A DNA stretch of 64,000 nucleotides from an uncultured Bacteroidales bacterium (GCA_910586395.1 CAJUFX010000008.1:45648-109647); one strand, 5' to 3'; positions 7,744-16,505 are shown, counted from the stretch's first letter. The notes: generated from the sequence alone by a model not told the origin. Translations and numbers: made by a program.

Positions 7744-10700
7744 TTATTTCTTCAACGCATCCGCTTCCTTCAGCATGACTTCGACCGCCTTTTCGATTTG
7801 CAGGTCGCGGCCGGAAGCCATCGTTTCGGGCGTATTGTAAATCAATACGTCGGGCTGCAGTTCCTGATTTTCCAAGTAGTTGCCGTTTTCATCCAACGTA
7901 CCGACCTGCGGAATGCCAAACACATACCCGCCGGGCAACGACTCCCACCATACGGCCGTCATCGTACCGGGTACGGGCGCGCCAATCAGTTTGCCGATAC
8001 CCAAAGCCTTATAGACGAAAGGCGTACCGTGCGCGTCGGAATAGTTGTTCTCGCCCACCAGCATGCAGGACGGCTTCGTCCACTTGCTGTACGGCTCATC
8101 GGATACGTACTGGCCGCGCGGCGAAAAACGGACGTAACGCTTGCCGCTCAACAGCGTGGCCACATCGTCGTGCAGCCAGCCGCCGCCGTTATGGCGCGTA
8201 TCCACGATCACGGCCTCGCGGTTGCGGTTCTTGTCGTTGAGCAACTGACGATATACGCGGCGGAAACTCGGCGAATCCATGCCCTCGATGTGGACGTAGG
8301 CCAGACGACCGTTCGACAACGAATCCACCAAAGCCTCGTTGCGTTTTACCCAGCGGTGGTACAGCAATTCGTACTGCGCGCCCGACGAAATCGGCTTCAC
8401 CGTTACGTCGAACGCCTTGCCCTTGGCCGGCTGAACCGTGAAGCGCGTCTTGACGCCCACCTTGCCTTCCAGCATCGGATAATAGTCTTGGCCGGCCTTG
8501 ACCGGCTTGCCGTCTATATGCGTGATGACGTCGCCCGCCTTGACTTCGGGCGTCACGACGGCGAACGGGCCATTGAACAGCACTTCCTTGATTTTCAAAC
8601 CGTCGCCATTAAACGCCGGATCGAGGAATACGCCCAATTCGGCCGTGGCCATGCCGCCGCCATTGCCATAGAAACGGCAACCCGTATGCGAGGCGTTGAG
8701 TTCGCCCAAGAGTTCGCTCGCCATTTCCGAGAAATCGTAGCCGTTGTTGATGTGCGGCAGAAAACGGGCGTAATTGTCGTAAAACATTTTCCAATCCATG
8801 CCGCGGAAGGTCGGATCGTAGAATTTGTCGAGCACCTGACGCCAGATATGGTTGAACCAATAGGCGCGTTCCTTGGCCGGATAGGCCGTATGGGCGGCCG
8901 CGAAATTCACCGATTCCACCTCGCCGCTGGCGGCCGTAATCTTTTGGATGCCGTTGCGGCCCAACATGAAGAAAGCCGAGCCGTCTTCAGTGGGCAAAAG
9001 CGAACCGTAGCCCACGTCACGCACCTTGATTTCGGTCTTGCCTTCCCGCAGGCTCTTGCACCACAAGGCGAACTTGCTCTGGTCGGGCGCGATGTAATAC
9101 AGCTTTTCGCCGTCTTTGTCCAGGAACATGTCCACGACATTATCGACCGACGTGAGCCGCACCGTCCGTTCGTCGAGATAATCCCAATCGAACGCAAGCG
9201 GTTCCACCTTGTCTTTCTTATCGGCCGTGCTGTCGGCCTCCTCTTTTTTCTCTTTCTTGCCCTTTTCCGCTTCTTTCTTTTCGTCGGCCAACGCCACGCT
9301 TTCCTTATCCATCTTGAAGCGTTCGTAAGCCGCGCGGTCGAAGAACATGAGGTAAATATCGTCCTCACTGCCCCACGAACCATGGCTGCGGTAGCCGTTG
9401 CGGTCGCTGATGAACATCATGGCCTTGCCGCCCAGCGCCCACTGTCCGTTATGCTCGCTGTAACCGCTGTTGGTCAGGTTGTGAATCTCGCCCGAACCGT
9501 CGGCCTTGACCATCGCCAAGTCGTGATGGTTCCAACCGCCCGTGCCGATATAGCCGGTCAGAATCCAACGGCTGTCGGGACTCCAACAGAACGATTGGTC
9601 GCCATCCGAATACGAATATTCATATTTGCCGTCCATGGCCGTATGCACCTTGCCCGATTTCAAGTCGAGCACACAGATTTCGGTACGGTTGCGCAAGAAA
9701 GCCAGCGATTTGCCGTCCGGGCTGTATTTGGGATAAAAACTCGTGGCCTCCGATTTGGCCAGATTTTCCTCCTTAAGTTCGGTGGCGTAGGCGAAATTCT
9801 TTTCGTCTTTGGAGACGATGGACGTCTGATAGACCTGCCAAAGGCCGTCGCGTTCGGAAGCGTAAGCGATGGAACGGCCGTCGGGCGCGAAGTCGAGGTT
9901 GCGCTCATATTCGGGCGTGTTCGTCACCTGCTTCGTCGTTTCGTATTCCACGGAGGTCACATAAACATCCCCTTTCAGCACGAACGCAATCTCCTTGCCT
10001 TCGGGCGAAACGGCGATTTCGGTGGCACCGCTGCGCAGAATCTTCTTGACGAGTTCTTTCTCGGAGGGGTCGTTTACAATCTTCACGTTCAATTTGACCG
10101 GCTGCGCCCCTTCGCGCATCGTGTAAATCTCGCCGTTATAGGTAAAGCACAGCAGGTTGTCGTTCGAAACGCTCAGAAAACGCACCGGATGCGTTTGAAA
10201 ATCGGTCAGCTTGGCCGCTTTGGAACCCGCGGCGGCCTCACGTTTGTAAACGTTGAAACTGCCGTCCTGTTCGCTCAGATAATAATAGTTCTTATAGTCG
10301 GAAGCCCATACCGGGTTGCGGTCCTCGCCCTTGAATTCGGTCAGGCGCGTATAGGCGCCGTCTTCGAACAGCCAAATGTCGCGCGTTACGGACGAGGTGT
10401 GGTGCTTGCGCCACGGATCTTCGTAACCTTTGCTGTCGTTGTAGAGGATGCGGCCGTCGGGCGCGAGGCTGATGTCGAGCATCGGCTGCGCCTGATACAG
10501 TTCGGGACGTCCGCCGTCGGCCGATACCTTGTAGAGTTGCGGATAGGTGCTTTGCGGCATCTGACGGTCGATGTCCGTCGGCATGGCGGCCGTACCGAAG
10601 ATAATCTGGTCGTCGGCCGTAAAGACATAGGGAATTTCGGCGCCGCTCCGGGTCGTGACGCGCTTGGCCGCGCCGCCTTCCACAGACACGACGTAGATGT

Positions 10701-10980
10701 CGCGGCTGCCCTCTCGGTCGCTCATAAACGCAATGCGGCTACCGTCCGGGCTCCACACGGGACGCGCGTCGTAAGCGGGATTCGTCGTCAACTGGCGCGC
10801 CACGCCTCCCTCGACCGGCACAAGGTAGATGTCGCCTTCGTAACCGAAAGCGATCTGTTTTCCATCCGGCGAAACGGCCGGGTAACGGAGCCACAGCGGC
10901 GCGGCATCCGCCGGCGCCTGGGCCTGCAACGTAAACGCGCCACACAGCAACGCGAAAAACGTTAAAATACACTTTTTCAT
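7744..10980 (-). CDS. Tricorn-type S41 serine protease with beta-propeller
   Basis: A 1078-residue exported protease. It starts with a signal peptide (CILTFFALLCGAFTLQAQ). Residues from about 30 to 620 carry WD40/TolB-like repeats such as YPAVSPDGKQIAFGYEGDIY and PVWSPDGSRIAFMSDREG, forming propellers; a Lys/Glu-rich linker lies near 555-590. Then come the core domain with LNASHTGCRF (catalytic histidine), a PDZ domain, and the S41 domain with NYSDAHG, serine at 981 and aspartate at 982, and a glutamate at 1040. The spacing matches the tricorn S-D-E arrangement. Family members degrade peptides; here the periplasm is the likely site. It is transcribed alone, with its own promoter and terminator. 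Confidence 0.92.
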   Translation of the reverse strand: MKKCILTFFALLCGAFTLQAQAPADAAPLWLRYPAVSPDGKQIAFGYEGDIYLVPVEGGVARQLTTNPAYDARPVWSPDGSRIAFMSDREGSRDIYVVSVEGGAAKRVTTRSGAEIPYVFTADDQIIFGTAAMPTDIDRQMPQSTYPQLYKVSADGGRPELYQAQPMLDISLAPDGRILYNDSKGYEDPWRKHHTSSVTRDIWLFEDGAYTRLTEFKGEDRNPVWASDYKNYYYLSEQDGSFNVYKREAAAGSKAAKLTDFQTHPVRFLSVSNDNLLCFTYNGEIYTMREGAQPVKLNVKIVNDPSEKELVKKILRSGATEIAVSPEGKEIAFVLKGDVYVTSVEYETTKQVTNTPEYERNLDFAPDGRSIAYASERDGLWQVYQTSIVSKDEKNFAYATELKEENLAKSEATSFYPKYSPDGKSLAFLRNRTEICVLDLKSGKVHTAMDGKYEYSYSDGDQSFCWSPDSRWILTGYIGTGGWNHHDLAMVKADGSGEIHNLTNSGYSEHNGQWALGGKAMMFISDRNGYRSHGSWGSEDDIYLMFFDRAAYERFKMDKESVALADEKKEAEKGKKEKKEEADSTADKKDKVEPLAFDWDYLDERTVRLTSVDNVVDMFLDKDGEKLYYIAPDQSKFALWCKSLREGKTEIKVRDVGYGSLLPTEDGSAFFMLGRNGIQKITAASGEVESVNFAAAHTAYPAKERAYWFNHIWRQVLDKFYDPTFRGMDWKMFYDNYARFLPHINNGYDFSEMASELLGELNASHTGCRFYGNGGGMATAELGVFLDPAFNGDGLKIKEVLFNGPFAVVTPEVKAGDVITHIDGKPVKAGQDYYPMLEGKVGVKTRFTVQPAKGKAFDVTVKPISSGAQYELLYHRWVKRNEALVDSLSNGRLAYVHIEGMDSPSFRRVYRQLLNDKNRNREAVIVDTRHNGGGWLHDDVATLLSGKRYVRFSPRGQYVSDEPYSKWTKPSCMLVGENNYSDAHGTPFVYKALGIGKLIGAPVPGTMTAVWWESLPGGYVFGIPQVGTLDENGNYLENQELQPDVLIYNTPETMASGRDLQIEKAVEVMLKEADALKK

Positions 10981-11009
10981 ACGTCTAAGAATACATGAAT
11001 TTAGATAAG

Positions 11010-11041
11010 CAAATGTAACGATTTATCGTCAATTCGGCAAG
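11010..11041 (-). promoter_or_regulatory. Promoter for the tricorn-type protease gene
   Basis: Minus-strand TACATTTG (11010-11017) with CTTG 20 bases upstream (11038-11041). The -7 box is perfect and the -33 box matches partly. Confidence 0.5.
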
Positions 11042-11092
11042 GCGGCGGAAAGGGTGGCGGAAGCTGTCGTCAGGCGATAGGTTTAGGATAGA

Positions 11093-11133
11093 CAAAAAAG
11101 AGCGGGTTGAAAAGATTTCAGCCCACTCTTTTA
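11093..11133 (-). terminator. Terminator after the C10 protease / lipoprotein unit
   Basis: An A-rich flank, then GAGCGGGTTGAA, loop, and TTCAGCCCACTC, giving on the minus strand a long imperfect stem followed by six T. It lies just past the stop of the 147-residue lipoprotein. Confidence 0.65.
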
Positions 11134-11153
11134 CCCCAAAAGATCTATCTTTG

Positions 11154-11597
11154 TCACTCTTGATTCCATGATTCAGGAGACTGAGAGGCCATCACAGCCT
11201 GCCCTCCTTTGCCTTGACCATCATCAATATCAATAACTATCCCTCTTTTGAATGGCGTATCGTTGGAAGAAAGCGTTATGGATACAGCATTCATGGATGC
11301 AACTACCTCATACCACTCACCTTGTATTTTCTCATATCCTGCTTTTTCTATTTTCAAAGAATCAATATCCAGTGTGACCGTGCTCCAATCATCATTGGAG
11401 TCATAAAACTCCAAGTATCCCGCAACGAAAGTGGGGATTAAGCGTGTGTCATCTATCACAGGCTTCCAGACAACGGTCCCCCCATCGGCAGGAATCTCTT
11501 TGTCTCCTCTCCAACAAATCATTTTATCCACCTTTCCACATGACCATAAGCCTACAACCAAAACTACGGTTATAAGGCCAAAGACAGATTTTTTCAT
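11154..11597 (-). CDS. Small lipoprotein behind the C10 protease, possible inhibitor
   Basis: A 147-residue lipoprotein: MKKSVFGLITVVLVVGLWSC has a hydrophobic core and a lipobox-like end GLWSC. The ATG at 11597 is 1 base after the protease stop; reading further upstream would run into the protease gene. The mature part is small and beta-rich (WSTVTLDIDSLKIEKAGYEK, EWYEVVASMNAVSITL) with no domain I can name. Genes directly next to C10 proteases often encode their inhibitors (Spi in Streptococcus pyogenes, and small exported inhibitors next to Bacteroides C10 proteases). An inhibitor role is inferred from position and size only. Confidence 0.7.
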   Translation of the reverse strand: MKKSVFGLITVVLVVGLWSCGKVDKMICWRGDKEIPADGGTVVWKPVIDDTRLIPTFVAGYLEFYDSNDDWSTVTLDIDSLKIEKAGYEKIQGEWYEVVASMNAVSITLSSNDTPFKRGIVIDIDDGQGKGGQAVMASQSPESWNQE

Positions 11598-11598
11598 A

Positions 11599-12927
11599 TT
11601 ACAATGAATAAGTGATTGTTCTATAATTCCATGTATAATTATAGGACGAGCCTGTACCAAAATTTGGATCTACACCGGCTTCAATACCTTGTCTTTTTGA
11701 GGTATCAAATACCCCTTGCGTATAGTATCCATCGTCCAAACCAGCCCATCCCCAATTGATATGAAATAAATTCTCTGTTCTAAGATAATTTCCTGTTTCT
11801 CCATAAACCTTTCTGACATAAATGCCGTCTAGAACCCACGCATGTCCAGACCCATTCCCAGATCCATCCATATACATAGGAAACCCACTTGTCAATTGCG
11901 CTATAGCCCTATTTTTATCTGCTTTTTCAAAACCGAGATATTTTTTCACAGACTTATATCCCATATTATTAAATGTCCGCTTGGCACCATCAGCATATCC
12001 GTACGAGCCGCCAACCTTATACCTAATGTTGCAATTTTTCTTTAATCCCACATAGTAAAGAAAATTACTTGCTTCTTGCTGTGCACTACTTGATCCAAAA
12101 CTGGATCTATTCGAACTATGGCAAACGGTAAACAACAAATTCCAATCAAACCTTTTATTTTTGTCACCTGTAAAAGATATGTATCCGTGGTTTAATGCAT
12201 TGAATTCAATGATTTGGGCTGTCGCTATCGCCACGCAACCGGCAGGTGCGCCATCCGTTCGGAAGTTATTGAAAGGGGCCCCCTGACGCCACTTTGTTTT
12301 TAGCATCGCCAGTGTATTGGGTGTTCCCGAATATGAATTTGCTTTTGGTTCGTTTATCTCGTTTGTCTCATATTCTGGCTCATAGCCATAGTACAATTGA
12401 TTTAAAACAGATGCCGCAATAATTGTCGGCACAGTCTCTCTTCCTAAATCCTCAAAATAATCGTCCTCACTATCATCTTCGCCATCCGACGATTTGGCAG
12501 CATTAGACGAGTGCTCCAACTTTAATATGGCTTTTTGAATATCCTCCGAAGTAATTGAACCCGCTTCGGTTATACAAAAAATTTCCGTCTTTATCTTGCT
12601 TTGGGCCGACAATACAGCATAGCCATTTTCCCTATTTACAATATAGAGCGTAGTATCGGGAAGGGCAATATGTGACGACTTAGCTTTGCTTCCCCCAAAT
12701 ACTTCAACCGAATAATTCCTCTCCGAGGATTTCGTATTTCCATATAGTTCTCCAACCAATTTGTCTAAAGATGCCAAGGCTTTTTCAACAGGTATGGTTT
12801 CTGAAGCAAGGATTTCGGTTTCTCCACTTGTTTCTTTTGACTGAGTTGTTTCTTTCTCACAACTCACAAAACTAAGACCAAACACCCCCAAAACAATGAA
12901 CCTCAGGCCGATTGATGTGTTTCTCAT
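11599..12927 (-). CDS. C10 family cysteine protease (streptopain-like), lipoprotein
   Basis: A 442-residue secreted protease precursor. The N-terminus FIVLGVFGLSFVSC ends in a lipobox (Cys23). Residues about 40-135 resemble the streptopain propeptide (LYIVNRENGYAVLSAQS). The catalytic domain has cysteine C231 in GAPAGCVAIATAQII, histidine H362 in GSGHAWVLDG, and the N391-W392 oxyanion/tryptophan motif in FHINWGWAGLDDGYY. All three sites expected for an active C10 enzyme are present. An acidic linker (DGEDDSEDDYFED) precedes the catalytic domain. It is followed after 1 base by a small lipoprotein gene. The likely site is the cell surface; the substrate is unknown. Confidence 0.93.
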   Translation of the reverse strand: MRNTSIGLRFIVLGVFGLSFVSCEKETTQSKETSGETEILASETIPVEKALASLDKLVGELYGNTKSSERNYSVEVFGGSKAKSSHIALPDTTLYIVNRENGYAVLSAQSKIKTEIFCITEAGSITSEDIQKAILKLEHSSNAAKSSDGEDDSEDDYFEDLGRETVPTIIAASVLNQLYYGYEPEYETNEINEPKANSYSGTPNTLAMLKTKWRQGAPFNNFRTDGAPAGCVAIATAQIIEFNALNHGYISFTGDKNKRFDWNLLFTVCHSSNRSSFGSSSAQQEASNFLYYVGLKKNCNIRYKVGGSYGYADGAKRTFNNMGYKSVKKYLGFEKADKNRAIAQLTSGFPMYMDGSGNGSGHAWVLDGIYVRKVYGETGNYLRTENLFHINWGWAGLDDGYYTQGVFDTSKRQGIEAGVDPNFGTGSSYNYTWNYRTITYSL

Positions 12928-13037
12928 ATTTAAAGTTATTTATTTAATTGGTTGTAAAGATAGTTAATTCCCTATAAACAAAACAGTGATTTTCACAATA
13001 TCCACAATACCATGCACTTTTATCTTGACACATACGG

Positions 13038-14150
13038 TCAAAAAACCGCCCCCGCCACTGCATCCAGCACGTCCAAAGCCGTCGTTACGGCGAACTGGTG
13101 CCGCCCCTGCGTGTTCGGCTCGGCCGTCATGACCACGACCAAAGCCGCCTCCGGCTTGACGAACACGAACTGCCCGCCCTGCCCGTTCATAAAAACGACA
13201 CCGCGCGCCGCGTCTATCCACCAATAATACCCGAACGAAAGCCCGTGATAGGCCGTTTCCCGCGCCCCTGCCTTGGGCGCCGTCATGTCGGCTATCCAAT
13301 CGGCCGGCACGAGCCGCCGGCCCTGCCAAAGTCCGCCGTCGGCCACCAACTGCCCGAACCGGGCCATATCCCTCGGCGTGGCGGATATGCCGAACGCGCC
13401 CATCGTCAAGCCGTCGCGATACGCAATCCAATCGTAATGCCGCAACCCCAACGGTTCAAACAAGATTTCGCGCGCCCAATCGCGGACACTCTTACCTGTC
13501 TGCGCCTGCAATACGGCCGACAGAATCTGCGGGTCGCCGTCGCTGTAATGGAAAACCGCCCCCGGTTCTTGCTTAAGCGGCAGCCCCAGCACAAAATCGA
13601 GGCTGTTGTCCGGGATCTGTTTCAATAATTTATTCGAACCGCCGTTCAGGCCACCGTTCTCAAAACCGATGCCGGAACGCATCGTCAGCAAGTCGGCGAT
13701 TCGGATGGCGGCCTTGTCGGGATGCGCAGCCACCGCCGACGGCAGATAAAGACCTATCTCATCGGCTGTATCCGCTATCACGCCTTGTTCCAACGCCATG
13801 CCCGTCAATAAGGCCATGACCTGCTTGGTACACGACCAAACGGCCGTCGGACGGGTACGGTCGGCCGTATCTTTCGTATAACTCTCGGCCACGAGCCGGC
13901 CGTGGCGGAACACCAACAGACTGCGCACCTGCCATAAGTCGCGCCGCGCGTGGAAATCGCAATAGACCGCCGTCAAGGCCGTGCTATCCATGCCCTCGGA
14001 TTCGGGCGAGGAAACCAGCCAACCGTCTTGAAGGTCCGGCGGCGCAAAGGCCGTGAACGGCTCTTTAAGCGCATCTTCCCTCAGACAGGCCTGCAACAGC
14101 ACGCAGACCAGACCTATCGTCAAAGTTCGGCTTAAAACGTTTTTCGCCAT
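13038..14150 (-). CDS. Serine hydrolase, class C beta-lactamase family, lipoprotein
   Basis: A 370-residue protein with lipoprotein signal (LTIGLVCVLLQAC, Cys22). It has the serine beta-lactamase / penicillin-binding fold motifs: SxxK as S106-CT-K109 in AVWSCTKQVMALL, the Y-x-N equivalent as YSD at 202-204 in FHYSDGDPQIL, and a third-motif region NGQGGQFVF near residue 325. It is closest in layout to 6-aminohexanoate dimer hydrolase and EstB-like esterases, so esterase or peptidase activity is as likely as lactamase. It overlaps the upstream outer-membrane protein gene by 19 bases. Confidence 0.88.
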   Translation of the reverse strand: MAKNVLSRTLTIGLVCVLLQACLREDALKEPFTAFAPPDLQDGWLVSSPESEGMDSTALTAVYCDFHARRDLWQVRSLLVFRHGRLVAESYTKDTADRTRPTAVWSCTKQVMALLTGMALEQGVIADTADEIGLYLPSAVAAHPDKAAIRIADLLTMRSGIGFENGGLNGGSNKLLKQIPDNSLDFVLGLPLKQEPGAVFHYSDGDPQILSAVLQAQTGKSVRDWAREILFEPLGLRHYDWIAYRDGLTMGAFGISATPRDMARFGQLVADGGLWQGRRLVPADWIADMTAPKAGARETAYHGLSFGYYWWIDAARGVVFMNGQGGQFVFVKPEAALVVVMTAEPNTQGRHQFAVTTALDVLDAVAGAVF

Positions 14151-14923
14151 GACAGATAAGTGTTTAAGGTTTGATAACGCACTTCACCGCAATAGCCCGT
14201 ATAGGCCAAGCCTATGCCGAAGCTATGCCGCGCCAAAGCCGCCGGCGCGTATTCTATCTGAACGGCCGTGCGGTCGTAGCGGTTGAAACTGCCGAATTGC
14301 AGATGCCGGTGCGGCTGTACGACGAAATCGGCCAGCTTGAGCGAATAGAAATAGGGTGGATTGACGGACGTATGCGATACGAAGCCCAACAACGAATTGC
14401 TCCAGCGCAGGCACAAAGAGCCGCCATGCCAACGGTACGTATAGCGCAAACGCAACGAAAGTCCGATTTCGCCGAACCAGAACAGATGCGCGTTCTGCAA
14501 ATCGGGATAGGCCTGATAACGGTAACGCGCCGCCACATCGCCCCCTACCTGCAACCGGTGCCGGTCGGTCTGAAAGACCGCCGCCTGAAACGCCAGTTCG
14601 ACCGGCGTAATCTGTAGATTGACGGCCGCCATGCCCCGGCTCAACGGAACGCCGACCGCCAATTCCGGATTATAAGAAAAGTCGAAACGACCGGCCGTCC
14701 AATGCAACGCATAGCGTAAATTCAGTTGCGGTCCGTTGAAAACCAACCCGTAATTGAACCCTTCCTTGACGGATATATTGCCCGCCCAAACCGAAAGGGC
14801 ATGCCGTTCGACCGGCCAGACAGGCAATCTGACGGTGTCCCGCTCCGGCGGCCGGCCTTGTCCTGCCACAATCCCCCAACCGCAAACAAGCCACAGCCCC
14901 CACAGACCGATTAGCCGTTTCAT
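14132..14923 (-). CDS. Outer-membrane barrel-like protein of unknown function
   Basis: 263 residues starting MKRLIGLWGLWLVCGWGIVA, a signal peptide likely cleaved near GQG. The rest consists of alternating aromatic/polar strands (LFWFGEIGLSLRLRYTYRW, FGIGLAYTGYCGEVRYQ) and ends in WRKTF, a terminal phenylalanine typical of barrels. The ATG at 14923 is 4 bases after the stop of the YitT gene, and the end overlaps the serine hydrolase start by 19 bases, so all three are translated from one message. I cannot assign a substrate. Confidence 0.75.
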   Translation of the reverse strand: MKRLIGLWGLWLVCGWGIVAGQGRPPERDTVRLPVWPVERHALSVWAGNISVKEGFNYGLVFNGPQLNLRYALHWTAGRFDFSYNPELAVGVPLSRGMAAVNLQITPVELAFQAAVFQTDRHRLQVGGDVAARYRYQAYPDLQNAHLFWFGEIGLSLRLRYTYRWHGGSLCLRWSNSLLGFVSHTSVNPPYFYSLKLADFVVQPHRHLQFGSFNRYDRTAVQIEYAPAALARHSFGIGLAYTGYCGEVRYQTLNTYLSWRKTF

Positions 14924-14927
14924 CGAC

Positions 14928-15872
14928 CTACTTCCGTTTTTTATCCTTGATGCGCAACGTATCGAAACCGTTGCCATAGACACTCCGGACGAAAGAGGTC
15001 GTAATATAGGCCGCCGGATCTTCTTCTTCGACAATTTGATAAATTTGATACGTATCCGGCTTGCGGCACCAGACCAACAGAATCTTACGCCCCATGCCCG
15101 TCCAATAGCCGGCGCCGTCCAACGTGGTGACCCCGCGCTTGGCCTCGTGCGTAATCCGGTAGGCGATTTGCGCCCAGTTGTCGGAAAGGATGATGAACTG
15201 CACCGTCTGCCGGCCCTCGTTGAGAAATTTATCCGTAATATATGAATAGAGGAAAATGGCGATCCAACCATATAGAATAGTCTGCGTTCTGGCCTGCACG
15301 CGCGCCTCCATATCGCCCTCGAACGGCAGGAAGAACGAGCAGGCCACAATCGACATATCGACGATCATCATGACACGCCCCACACTCACGTTGCTGAGTT
15401 TGGAAATAACGGCCGCCACAATGTCCGTACCGCCGGTCGTGCCGTGATGGCTGTAATAGATGCCGATGGATACGCCCAACATCATCGCGCCCAAAAGTAC
15501 GCTCAGCGTGGCGTCGGCCACCAAGGGCGGATGGGTCGTGAAATAACCTTCCATACTGCCGATGAATATCGAAGCGACCGTCATACCGAATATCGTCCTG
15601 AACACGAAACCCTTGCCCAGGTATTTATAACTCAACGCCAACAATATGATATTGGTGCCGTACATGGTGACCGCCACCGGCACAAGGCCTGAGGTGGCGT
15701 AAAAGACCAGGGTTCCCAAACCGGCCATGCCCCCGATGACCACATGGTGCGGCAAGATAAAAATCGTGAAACCGATGGCATAAATCGCTATGCCCAACAC
15801 TATGGCCACCATATTTTTGGCTTCCGCCCGCCACAGGGAACGCAAGCGCGCCCCAAAAAGAGATTCTTTCAT
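14928..15872 (-). CDS. YitT family membrane protein with DUF2179 domain
   Basis: 314 residues. The N-terminal part has five to six membrane segments (VAIVLGIAIYAIGFTIFILP, LSVLLGAMMLGVSIGIYY and others) and the family signature HHGTTGGTDIVAAVIS. The C-terminal part (after about residue 215) is a soluble DUF2179 domain (QFIILSDNWAQIAYRITHEA). The family is often annotated as a possible transporter, but its function is not settled. I placed the start at 15872 (MKESLFG) because a perfect promoter lies at 15892-15923; the upstream in-frame ATG would be before the transcript start. First gene of a three-gene operon. Confidence 0.88.
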   Translation of the reverse strand: MKESLFGARLRSLWRAEAKNMVAIVLGIAIYAIGFTIFILPHHVVIGGMAGLGTLVFYATSGLVPVAVTMYGTNIILLALSYKYLGKGFVFRTIFGMTVASIFIGSMEGYFTTHPPLVADATLSVLLGAMMLGVSIGIYYSHHGTTGGTDIVAAVISKLSNVSVGRVMMIVDMSIVACSFFLPFEGDMEARVQARTQTILYGWIAIFLYSYITDKFLNEGRQTVQFIILSDNWAQIAYRITHEAKRGVTTLDGAGYWTGMGRKILLVWCRKPDTYQIYQIVEEEDPAAYITTSFVRSVYGNGFDTLRIKDKKRK

Positions 15873-15891
15873 GAGAACCGAAATTGAGATG

Positions 15892-15923
15892 CAAAGATAG
15901 TGAAAGGCGAGCGACATGGCAAA
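15892..15923 (-). promoter_or_regulatory. Promoter for the YitT operon
   Basis: Minus-strand TTTG (15920-15923), 20-base spacer, TATCTTTG (15892-15899). The predicted leader is only about 13 bases. A degenerate second copy of the same stretch lies at 16113-16146. Confidence 0.65.
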
Positions 15924-15971
15924 TAGACAAAATGCGAGGAAATAAGCGGCTATATAGCTGCGTCCGACGAA

Positions 15972-16053
15972 AGCCTAAGCATTTGAATGACGTGTCTTTC
16001 AAATGCTTAGGCTGACAAAGGCGACGCATCGCGAACACTGTGAAGCGATGCGT
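15972..16053. repeat. Two strong hairpins in the YitT / tRNA-Ser spacer
   Basis: First hairpin: 16-bp perfect stem, AGCCTAAGCATTTGAA (15972-15987) and its complement (15998-16013), loop of 10. Second hairpin: 9-bp stem ACGCATCGC (16024-16032) and GCGATGCGT (16045-16053), loop of 12. They lie upstream of both flanking promoters and have no U tail. The 357-base spacer holds no gene that I can support. Confidence 0.6.
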
Positions 16054-16169
16054 ATTTCCGAGCGAGACAACAAACCGCCGCGTCCGAGCCGCGTCCTATC
16101 TTCACGCGTCAGCGTCAAGATAGTGAAAGGTGAACGACATGGCAAACACATTCCCGTGACTTAACGGCC

Positions 16170-16201
16170 ATTTTTCTTTTTCCTTTTTTTTTGTACCTTT
16201 G
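16170..16201 (+). promoter_or_regulatory. Promoter for tRNA-Ser
   Basis: TACCTTTG (16194-16201) matches the -7 box; the -33 position is a T-rich stretch rather than TTTG. The predicted start is about 20 bases before the tRNA. Confidence 0.5.
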
Positions 16202-16229
16202 CACTTCGTTTGAAGACGTATTAACGTTT

Positions 16230-16314
16230 GGAAAGATGCCGGAGTGGTCGATCGGGGCGGTCTCGAAAACCGTTGTGCCTTCGGGTACCTAGGGTTCGAA
16301 TCCCTATCTTTCCG
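16230..16314 (+). tRNA. tRNA-Ser (anticodon CGA)
   Basis: Class II tRNA with a long variable arm (TGTGCCTTCGGGTACC). Acceptor GGAAAGA pairs with TCTTTCC, anticodon loop CTCGAAA with anticodon CGA (codon UCG), T-loop TTCGAAT, discriminator G. CCA is not encoded. Confidence 0.95.
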
Positions 16315-16318
16315 CAAA

Positions 16319-16448
16319 GCGATAGGCAAAGCCGCCACCTGTTCAGGTGGCGGCTTTTTTGCATCCAGACCGTGGAGAGCTTGCTCACCTAAGGACTGGA
16401 TGCAAAAAAGCCGCACTGCGCAATGCGCAGTGCGGCTTTACCTATCGC
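16319..16448. repeat. Nested inverted repeats with tRNA-Ser terminator
   Basis: Outer arms GCGATAGG (16319-16326) and CCTATCGC (16441-16448). Inside are the terminator GCCGCCACCT/AGGTGGCGGC followed by TTTTTT (16331-16360), then arms TTTTTTGCATCCAG (16355-16368) and CTGGATGCAAAAAA (16396-16409), then a 12-bp stem GCCGCACTGCGC/GCGCAGTGCGGC (16410-16436). The first hairpin is the likely tRNA terminator; the second ends in TTT and points both ways. Confidence 0.65.
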
Positions 16449-16505
16449 TTTGACGCCTCCCCTCCCCGGGATCAGCCGAGCGCAGCGAGGCCAATCCCGG
16501 CACAC

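Noticed and set aside
7711..10965. Open plus-strand frame of over 1000 codons opposite the tricorn-type protease
   Set aside because: It is a shadow of the real minus-strand gene. It has no family motifs, and the minus-strand protein has a signal peptide, propellers and a full active site.
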